DNA of 11,648 nt from an uncultured delta proteobacterium. GTDB lineage: Bacteria; Myxococcota_A; Polyangia; Polyangiales; Polyangiaceae. The position numbers and the translations under genes were made by a program. Shown one piece after another: positions 6,343 to 11,648 of the stretch. The notes under the pieces were generated by a model, which was not told the origin of the DNA, searched no databases, and saw nothing but the letters and a program-made list of their open reading frames with translations. The stretch spans positions 1-11,648 of the forward strand of contig CAIOHM010000538.1 in assembly GCA_903858055.1 (NCBI GenBank), in the 5' to 3' direction. Position 1 is the stretch's first letter, and each line of letters begins with the position of its first letter.

Positions 6343-9300
6343 ATGCTCGCGTCGGCGCTTCGGCGTCTCTTCTTCGTGTGGTGCGTCGTTGGCGCGCTCG
6401 CCGGCTGCACGCGCGTCGTGCCGGCCGAGGTCGAGCAGGGCGTCGTGCATGTCGAGGCGGGGGCCCTGGCGCGTCCCGTTCACGGTGAGCTGCCGTCGTG
6501 GGTCGGTTCATCGATCCCGTTCGGCGACCCGCGCGTCGACGCGCCCGAGGTCGGAATCCTCTACGGCGCCGGTTCCATTCGTCGCACGTCGACGCCGCCG
6601 GGCGGCCTGCCCGAAAAAGGCGTCGTGACCTCGCGCTTGCGCGTTCGGGTCGACGGCGACGAGACGGTGGCGCTGCGCATCGGCGGCTTTACGGCGGCGG
6701 CGGAGGTCGAATGCGCCGTCGGCGACGGCTCCGACGCGAGCGCCCCTCGCACGCGCGTGGACGTCGGGCGCGTGGGTCCATCCGCGCATGAGGAAATCCC
6801 CGTGCGCCACGTGGCGACGCTCACGTTCCCGCCGGGCCCCGAGGTGACGTGCTTGCTCCGCGTGAGCAACTGGAGCAGCGCGATCCTGTGGGGCATCGAG
6901 GATCTTCGCATTGGCTCCGCGGCTGCCGTGGAGAAGGGCCTAATCTTCGAACACCTCCGCGCGGCACTCGAGGTCGGCGTCTTCCTGATCTTCGCGATCT
7001 ACCACGTCATCCTCTTCGCGCTCCGTCGCTTCGAGCGCGCCCCACTCTGGTTCGCGCTCATGTGCGCGACCGTGGCGCTGCGCGTGGCCACGATGGACAG
7101 CTGGCTCGACCTCGCCGCCGAAGCCGCGAACGCCAGCCGCTACGCGTACCGCGCCGAGATGCTCACGCTCGGGCTCGCGCTCGTCGTCATCGTCGGCATC
7201 TGCGATGCGTTCTTTCCGCGCGGGCTCCCGCCGTGGCCGCGCCGCATCGGCTTCGCGATCGGCTTCGTGCAGATCGCGGTCATCTGCATCGCGCCGCTCG
7301 ATGCGCTCTTCGGATGGGTTCTGCACGTCAATCAGCTCGAGCTGCTCGTGTTCATGGTCGTGGCGCTCGCCCTCCTCGCGCGCGAGCTTTGGCAGGAGAG
7401 GAGCGTGGAACTTCAGCTCTTCGCTGGTGGCCTCGCGCTGCTCCTCTTCGGCGGCCTGTGGGACATCGCGAAGGCTCGGGGCGCCGTCATCGGTCCGTGG
7501 CTCGCGGGCGAAGCGCTCATCGCCATGGTGCTGCTGCAGTCGTTCGCGCTCGCGCGTCGCAACGCCGCCGCGCGCACCACGGCGGAGACGCTCGCGACAG
7601 AGCTCGACGTGAAGAACACCGAGCTCGCGCAGGCGAACGAGCTGAAAGATCAGTTCCTCGCGAACACCTCCCACGAGCTCCGCACGCCGCTCAACGGCAT
7701 CATCGGCCTCGCCGAGGCGCTCCTCGACGGCAGCGGCGGCGAGCCCACGGTCGCGCAGCAGAAGACCCTCGGCCTCATCGCGCAGAGCGGCCGGCGTCTT
7801 GCGAGCCTCGTCAACGACCTCTTGGACTTCTCCAAGATGAAGGCCTCGGAGATCGAGCTCGTCACGACCAGCGTCTCACCGCACGCCGCGGTCGAGCTCG
7901 CGTGCGCCATGCTCCAGCCGCTGACCACCGGCAAGCCGGTGCTGCTCTCGAACCGCGTCTCGCCGAGCGTGCCGTGCGTGCTCGCCGACGAGGGGCGACT
8001 GCAGCAGATCCTCACGAACCTCGTCGGCAACGCGGTGAAGTTCACCCGCAAGGGCGACGTGTGGGTCGAGGCCGCGGTGAGCGGCAACTTCGTGAGCTTC
8101 TCGGTGCACGACACCGGCGTGGGAATCCCCGAAGCCGTGCGCGAGTCGATCTTCGAAGCCTTCCAGCAAGGCGACGGTTCGACGGCGCGTGAGTTCGGAG
8201 GCACCGGGCTCGGCCTCTCCGTCGCGCGCTCGCTCGTCGAGCGTCACGGCGGCACCATCACCGTCGAGTCGACGGTTGGCCGGGGCTCGGTCTTTCGGTT
8301 CACGCTGCCGCTCTCGGGCCGCGAGGCCGACGCGCACGTGACCTCGGGCATCGGGGCCATCGCGCGCTCGCTCGTCTCGCCCATGGAGCTCGACGAAGGG
8401 CCTATCTCGTCGATGCGAGGCCCCACGTCCCACCGCGTGCTCGTGGTCGACGACGAGCCGGTCAACCGCGAGGTCCTCGCGCAGCAGCTCGGCAGCACCG
8501 GCCACGAGATCCTGCAGGCCTCGAACGGCGAAGAAGCGCTCGCGCTCATCGAGCAGTTTGGCAAGCCCGACGTGCTCCTGCTCGACGTAATGATGCCGAA
8601 GATGAGCGGCTACGAGGTGCTCGAGCGCCTGCGAAAAACCTACGACGAGAAGGACCTCCCGGTGCTCTTGCTCACGGCGAAGAATCGCGAGGAAGATCTC
8701 ATCGAAGGCTTCAAGCGCGGCGCGAGCGACTACATCGTCAAGCCCTTCCTCAAGGGCGAGCTCGTCGCCCGCCTCACGCATCACGTGCGCCTGCTCGATC
8801 AGGCGCGGGACATCGGGGAGCTATCGGTGCGCCTCGCCACGGAGCTCGACGAGCGTCGCCGTCTCGAGGGCAGCGTGGCGGAGTTTTCGGCGCGCGCCGA
8901 CGCCGTGCGCGCCGACCTCGTGAAGATCGAGAAGCAGCGCGAGGAGCTCCGTTTGGCGCTCCGCGAAGCCGAAGAGCGCCTCGTGCACGCCGAAAAGATG
9001 GCGACCGTGGGTACGATGGTCGCGGGCATCGCGCACGACCTCAACAACCCCCTCCACTTCATCGCCGCGGCGCAAGAAGGGCTCCGTGACGTCATCGACG
9101 AAGCGGGGCGTGCCCTCGACTCGGAGGCGAGAGTGGGCCGCATCGTCCTCGGCAACTGGAGCACGATCGCCGAGGCCTTCGAGTTCACGCATCAAGGCCT
9201 GGAGCGTGCGCTCGCGATCGGCGGCGCGATGCGCAACATGGCGCGTGCCGACGCGGACTCGAGCGAAGTGAGCCTCGAAGAGGTCGCGAGCGAGGCGCTG

Positions 9301-9750
9301 CTCATCTGCCACCACCGCCTCGTGGGCGTGGAGGTCGAAGAAGATTTCCCGGGCGCGCCGCTGTGCTGGGGGCGCCGCAGCAACCTCGGCCAAGTCCTCA
9401 TGAACCTCGTCGCGAACGCGGGCGACGCGCTCCTCGAGTACGCGGAGAAGAAGGGGCCATCGTTCCAGCCACGGCTTCGCCTCACGACGCGTGGGGCGAT
9501 GCGTGGCGAGGCCGTTGGGGCGGAGCTGGTGGTCGAAGACAACGGCCCGGGGATCCCCGAGGCCGTGCGCGCGCGCATCGTCGAGCCGACGTACACGACG
9601 AAGGGCGCGGGCAAGGGCACCGGGCTCGGTCTGGCGATCTGCGCAAAGGTCGTCGCAGACCACCGCGGCGAGCTCCGCGTCGATCGCAGCGACGCGTTCG
9701 GGGGCGCGCGCTTTACGCTGTGGATCCCCGGCTCGCCCGAGGAAGGCTGA
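6343..9750 (+). CDS. Hybrid sensor kinase: lipobox, 7TM-DISM-like receptor, kinase, receiver, second kinase
   Basis: The product has 1135 residues. Residues 1-22 are a signal peptide ending in the lipobox L-A-G-C (C22). Residues about 23-203 form a periplasmic domain resembling 7TMR-DISMED2 (strand-rich, with LLRVSNWSSAILWGIEDLRIG near its end). About 205-405 hold several hydrophobic helices of the 7TM-DISM type. A short coiled linker leads to HisKA with NTSHELRTPLNG (H444) and an ATPase domain (N563, D590 in DTGVGI, GGTGLGL from 619). A receiver domain follows with acidic pair D703/D704, phosphoacceptor D748, T778 and K800. A coiled region (about 825-885) leads to a second HisKA with AHDLNNPL (H898) and ATPase (N1025, D1066 in EDNGPGI, TGLGLAI). 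All key residues are intact in both kinases. The protein likely senses an envelope or periplasmic cue; its output regulator is not in the window. The frame is open far upstream, but the signal peptide fixes the ATG. It diverges from the MoxR operon. Confidence 0.94.
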   Translation: MLASALRRLFFVWCVVGALAGCTRVVPAEVEQGVVHVEAGALARPVHGELPSWVGSSIPFGDPRVDAPEVGILYGAGSIRRTSTPPGGLPEKGVVTSRLRVRVDGDETVALRIGGFTAAAEVECAVGDGSDASAPRTRVDVGRVGPSAHEEIPVRHVATLTFPPGPEVTCLLRVSNWSSAILWGIEDLRIGSAAAVEKGLIFEHLRAALEVGVFLIFAIYHVILFALRRFERAPLWFALMCATVALRVATMDSWLDLAAEAANASRYAYRAEMLTLGLALVVIVGICDAFFPRGLPPWPRRIGFAIGFVQIAVICIAPLDALFGWVLHVNQLELLVFMVVALALLARELWQERSVELQLFAGGLALLLFGGLWDIAKARGAVIGPWLAGEALIAMVLLQSFALARRNAAARTTAETLATELDVKNTELAQANELKDQFLANTSHELRTPLNGIIGLAEALLDGSGGEPTVAQQKTLGLIAQSGRRLASLVNDLLDFSKMKASEIELVTTSVSPHAAVELACAMLQPLTTGKPVLLSNRVSPSVPCVLADEGRLQQILTNLVGNAVKFTRKGDVWVEAAVSGNFVSFSVHDTGVGIPEAVRESIFEAFQQGDGSTAREFGGTGLGLSVARSLVERHGGTITVESTVGRGSVFRFTLPLSGREADAHVTSGIGAIARSLVSPMELDEGPISSMRGPTSHRVLVVDDEPVNREVLAQQLGSTGHEILQASNGEEALALIEQFGKPDVLLLDVMMPKMSGYEVLERLRKTYDEKDLPVLLLTAKNREEDLIEGFKRGASDYIVKPFLKGELVARLTHHVRLLDQARDIGELSVRLATELDERRRLEGSVAEFSARADAVRADLVKIEKQREELRLALREAEERLVHAEKMATVGTMVAGIAHDLNNPLHFIAAAQEGLRDVIDEAGRALDSEARVGRIVLGNWSTIAEAFEFTHQGLERALAIGGAMRNMARADADSSEVSLEEVASEALLICHHRLVGVEVEEDFPGAPLCWGRRSNLGQVLMNLVANAGDALLEYAEKKGPSFQPRLRLTTRGAMRGEAVGAELVVEDNGPGIPEAVRARIVEPTYTTKGAGKGTGLGLAICAKVVADHRGELRVDRSDAFGGARFTLWIPGSPEEG

Positions 9751-9875
9751 GCCGCTCGATCCTTGACGTGACGTGCGGTCAGTACCAGCTTTTTCCGGCG
9801 TCGAAGCGCGCGTCGCGGATGCGTGGCAATCCGTGGCCATTGCGCTAGAAGCCGACGCTTCAGGGAGAAAGCACC
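9751..9875 (+). promoter_or_regulatory. Gap upstream of thioredoxin, presumed to hold its promoter
   Basis: This 125-nt stretch separates the kinase stop from thioredoxin and contains no ORF of note. A TTGACG -35-like hexamer is at 9763-9768, but nothing close to a -10 appears 16-18 bp downstream. An A/T-bearing GCTAGA lies at 9844-9849, 26 nt before the ATG. A good Shine-Dalgarno (AGGGAG, 9862-9867) precedes the ATG by 8 nt. No U-tract terminator for the kinase gene is seen. Confidence 0.25.
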
Positions 9876-10199
9876 ATGGCCAGCAAGAACGTCCACGAAG
9901 TGAACGACCTCAACTTCGACGCCGAAGTCCTCCAGTCGACCGTCCCCGTCCTCGTGGACTTCTCCGCCGTGTGGTGCCAGCCCTGCAAGGCCCTCGCGCC
10001 GATCGTCGACCAGGTCGCGGACGAGAACCTCGGCACCTTCAAGGTCACGAAGATCGACATCGACGAGTCGCCGGCGACGGCCCGCCGCTTCGGCATCCGC
10101 GGCGTCCCCACCTGCATCGTCTTCAAGGGCGGTCAGGTCGCCGCAACCCACGTCGGCATGACGAACAAGCAGAAGCTCGTGCAGATGCTCCAAGGCTGA
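9876..10199 (+). CDS. trxA: Thioredoxin
   Basis: The 107-residue product is a single thioredoxin fold of normal length with no signal peptide, so it acts in the cytoplasm as a dithiol reductant for ribonucleotide reductase, peroxiredoxins and similar partners. The active site is W33-C34-Q-P-C37-K, preceded by the typical VLVDFSAVW strand. The cis-proline is P78 in GVPT, and the buried aspartate is D28. Two features differ from the textbook protein: glutamine replaces glycine in the usual WCGPC, and an extra cysteine (C80) follows the cis-proline loop. The ATG at 9876 has the best Shine-Dalgarno in the window (AGGGAG). The gene stands alone, with a stem-loop after its stop. The symbol is by family; a genome of this type probably has several thioredoxins. 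Confidence 0.93.
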   Translation: MASKNVHEVNDLNFDAEVLQSTVPVLVDFSAVWCQPCKALAPIVDQVADENLGTFKVTKIDIDESPATARRFGIRGVPTCIVFKGGQVAATHVGMTNKQKLVQMLQG

Positions 10200-10205
10200 G
10201 CGGCC

Positions 10206-10230
10206 TCCCCGCGGCGCGTTTCCGCGGGGA
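10206..10230 (+). terminator. GC-rich stem-loop after thioredoxin (terminator-like)
   Basis: A perfect 9-bp stem (TCCCCGCGG pairing with CCGCGGGGA) with a 7-nt loop starts 6 nt after the thioredoxin stop. It is followed by A residues rather than T on the plus strand, so it is not a canonical intrinsic terminator; it may act as a weak terminator or an mRNA-stabilising hairpin. A competing pairing GCGTTT (10216-10221) with AAACGC (10232-10237) overlaps it. Confidence 0.5.
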
Positions 10231-10251
10231 AAAACGCAGCCTCAAGGCCCT

Positions 10252-11460
10252 ATGCATCGACCCGTCCGGCGCGCGCCCGACCGCAGACACTCGGGGCCGC
10301 GCCGCACCCCGTCGATCATCGCGCGCCTCTTCACCGTGAGCGTGTGGACCCATTGCACGGGGGCCATCGCCACGGCCTATGCGCTCGAAGCGACGTCGAC
10401 GTTTGCGTCGTACGCCGCTCCGGGCGCGTGGCGTTGGGGGCTCGCGATCGGCGTCTGGGCGCACGCGCTGCTCGTGTTCCCGATCATCGGCCGCGCCGTC
10501 GTCCTCGACGCGCCGCGCTCGTGGTTCAAAGCGCAGGTCGTCGAGCGCCTCTACCTCGCGCACTGGAGCGCGGCCTTCCTCTCGCTCTTCTTCCTCGCGC
10601 CGGCGGCCCTCGTGGCGGCGATCATGGCCGCGGTCGGCAGCGCGCATGCGGGTTTTTTTGCACCCTTTGCGCTCGCGGTTCACGGCGTGCTCCTCGTCGC
10701 GGGTCTCCTCGGTACGGGCCTCGCGCTGCGCTTCCGCGTCGAGCGCTCGGAGCTCGCCCACCGTGCGGTGCCGCGCGCCTTCGACGGCTACCGCATCGCG
10801 CACCTCTCGGACCTCCACGTGGGCACGTGGACCTCGGAGCTCGCAAACCGGTGGGTTGCGGCGACCAACGCGCTCGCGGCGGACCTCGTCGTGGTCACGG
10901 GGGATCTCGTCACGAGCGGCGATCGGTGGCTCGACCGCATCGCCGAGGTCGTCGGCGCGCTGCAAGGGAGAGACGGCGTGATCGTGTGCCTCGGCAACCA
11001 CGACTGGTTCGCGGACGGAGAGCGGCTGACCACGCTCCTACGCGAGCGCGGCGTGCGCGTGCTCCGCAACGAGGCCATCGTCGTCACGCGCGGCGGTGAG
11101 CGGCTCGTCGTGGCGGGGGTCGACGACACGTGGACCGGGCGCGCGAACCTCGACGAAGCGCTCGCGACCGAGCATGGGATGCCCCAGGTGCTCCTCGCGC
11201 ACGATCCCGACCTCTTTCGCGCAGCGGTCGTCAAGGGCGTGCCCATCACGCTCTCGGGGCACACGCACGGCGGGCAGGTCGGCTTGCCGTTCTTTCCGCG
11301 CCTCTTGAACGTCTCGATGCTCGCGCACGACTACCACCTCGGCCTCTACTGCCGCGACGACAGCCTCCTCTACGTGAGTCCAGGCCTCGGCACGAGCGGG
11401 CCTCCGGTGCGCCTCGGGGTCCCCGCGGCGGTCGTCTTGCACGAGCTCCGCGCCCGCTGA
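10252..11460 (+). CDS. Membrane-anchored calcineurin-like metallophosphoesterase (YkuE/YaeI type)
   Basis: The product has 402 residues. The N-terminal part (about 25-160) has about four hydrophobic helices, for example around 57-80, 103-127 and 134-156, anchoring it in the inner membrane. The C-terminal catalytic domain has all the metal-binding motifs in order: DLH (D187, H189), GD (D218), GNHD (N249, H250), AHDPD (H317) and GHTHGGQ (H337, H339). The family binds two metal ions and hydrolyses phosphomono- or diesters. Characterised relatives act on lipid or nucleotide-lipid substrates such as UDP-diacylglucosamine, but the substrate here cannot be deduced. The ATG at 10252 is the first in frame after the stem-loop and has no obvious Shine-Dalgarno. 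GTG or ATG codons slightly downstream could also serve, since the first 20 residues are arginine-rich and not conserved-looking. It ends with TGA at 11458-11460. Confidence 0.92.
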   Translation: MHRPVRRAPDRRHSGPRRTPSIIARLFTVSVWTHCTGAIATAYALEATSTFASYAAPGAWRWGLAIGVWAHALLVFPIIGRAVVLDAPRSWFKAQVVERLYLAHWSAAFLSLFFLAPAALVAAIMAAVGSAHAGFFAPFALAVHGVLLVAGLLGTGLALRFRVERSELAHRAVPRAFDGYRIAHLSDLHVGTWTSELANRWVAATNALAADLVVVTGDLVTSGDRWLDRIAEVVGALQGRDGVIVCLGNHDWFADGERLTTLLRERGVRVLRNEAIVVTRGGERLVVAGVDDTWTGRANLDEALATEHGMPQVLLAHDPDLFRAAVVKGVPITLSGHTHGGQVGLPFFPRLLNVSMLAHDYHLGLYCRDDSLLYVSPGLGTSGPPVRLGVPAAVVLHELRAR

Positions 11461-11586
11461 GCCCGCCGTTTTCCTGCTGCGCACGGAGGGGATCGCCGGC
11501 GCGGCCTCGCCAGGGTCCGCGCCGCTCGTGCTGCTTTTCGACGAAGAGCCCTGTCTCGCCCTCCGGGCCGGTGCTACCTCCTCGGC
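11461..11586. other. Short gap with no recognisable feature
   Basis: There are 126 nt between the phosphoesterase stop and the next probable start. I see no clear terminator hairpin with a T-tract, no RNA gene and no convincing ORF. GCTACCTCC (11573-11581), just before the GTG at 11587, has an imperfect -10 look, but no -35 accompanies it. Confidence 0.4.
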
Positions 11587-11648
11587 GTGCTCTCGCCGCT
11601 CTCCACCGTGGTCCTGGCGCTCGCAACGGGCGCGCGCCACGCCTTCGA
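11587..11648 (+). CDS. Start of a probable NicO/HoxN-like metal transporter (partial)
   Basis: From the GTG at 11587 the frame reads MLSPLSTVVLALATGARHAFE and then leaves the window, so only about 20 codons are seen. A short hydrophobic stretch followed by GARHAFE resembles the opening of nickel/cobalt transporter-type proteins, whose first helix carries a GxRHAxDxDH-like metal motif. The window ends before the residues that would complete the motif. Position and codon usage support a real gene; the family is a guess from one short pattern. It may be independent of the upstream phosphoesterase, 126 nt away. Confidence 0.4.
   Translation, partial: MLSPLSTVVLALATGARHAF

Noticed and set aside
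9822..9843. Possible sigma-54 promoter before thioredoxin (TGGCAATCCGTGGCCATTGC)
   Set aside because: The distance between GG and GC elements is wrong for either TGGC copy (17 or 7 instead of 12), so it cannot be a -24/-12 site.
11038..11640. Minus-strand ORF over the end of the phosphoesterase gene
   Set aside because: It is antisense to a region with intact metallophosphoesterase motifs and has no motif of its own.

Overview
This is a GC-rich stretch (roughly 70% by eye, with strong G/C preference at third codon positions). The gene content points to a large-genome, myxobacteria-like deltaproteobacterium (Myxococcota, perhaps Polyangia): a multi-domain hybrid histidine kinase, few good Shine-Dalgarno sites, a sigma-54-like promoter, and a MoxR/VWA operon. 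The organism call is an inference from style, not from a marker gene. No rRNA, tRNA, insertion sequence, CRISPR array or phage gene is visible.

Layout. (1) 1-627, minus: N-terminal part of a [2Fe-2S]/FAD oxidoreductase related to the sarcosine oxidase alpha subunit, cut by the window edge. (2) 628-1114: mostly non-coding, with two short perfect dyads, a possible 75-residue ORF (736-963, minus) and a good sigma-54-type site just before it. (3) 6249-1115, minus: a tight five-gene cluster, read in the order MoxR-type AAA+ ATPase, VWA/HExxH protein, an unrecognised 257-residue protein, a WbpD-type hexapeptide N-acetyltransferase, and a DegT/WbpE-type PLP aminotransferase. Junctions are 4 nt apart, 36 nt apart, a 1-nt TGATG overlap and a 4-nt GTGA overlap. 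(4) 6250-6342: a 93-nt divergent promoter region. (5) 6343-9750, plus: a 1135-residue receptor with a lipobox signal peptide, a 7TM-DISM-like sensor and membrane module, and then kinase, receiver and second kinase. (6) 9876-10199, plus: thioredoxin. (7) 10252-11460, plus: a membrane-anchored calcineurin-like phosphoesterase. (8) 11587 to the end, plus: probable first 20 codons of a NicO/HoxN-like transporter.

How the genes may work together. The MoxR ATPase and the VWA protein form the classical AAA+/VWA pair thought to remodel or activate a client protein. Their operon continues, with translational coupling, into an orphan protein and then into two consecutive amino-sugar enzymes (3-keto-sugar aminotransferase and 3-N-acetyltransferase) without the dehydrogenases that normally feed them. 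The divergent two-kinase receptor shares their promoter region. A working hypothesis is an envelope or polysaccharide-related module whose assembly needs a MoxR/VWA machine and whose expression is tied to an envelope-sensing kinase. This five-gene combination is the most unusual thing in the window. The thioredoxin and phosphoesterase look like ordinary housekeeping or envelope genes.
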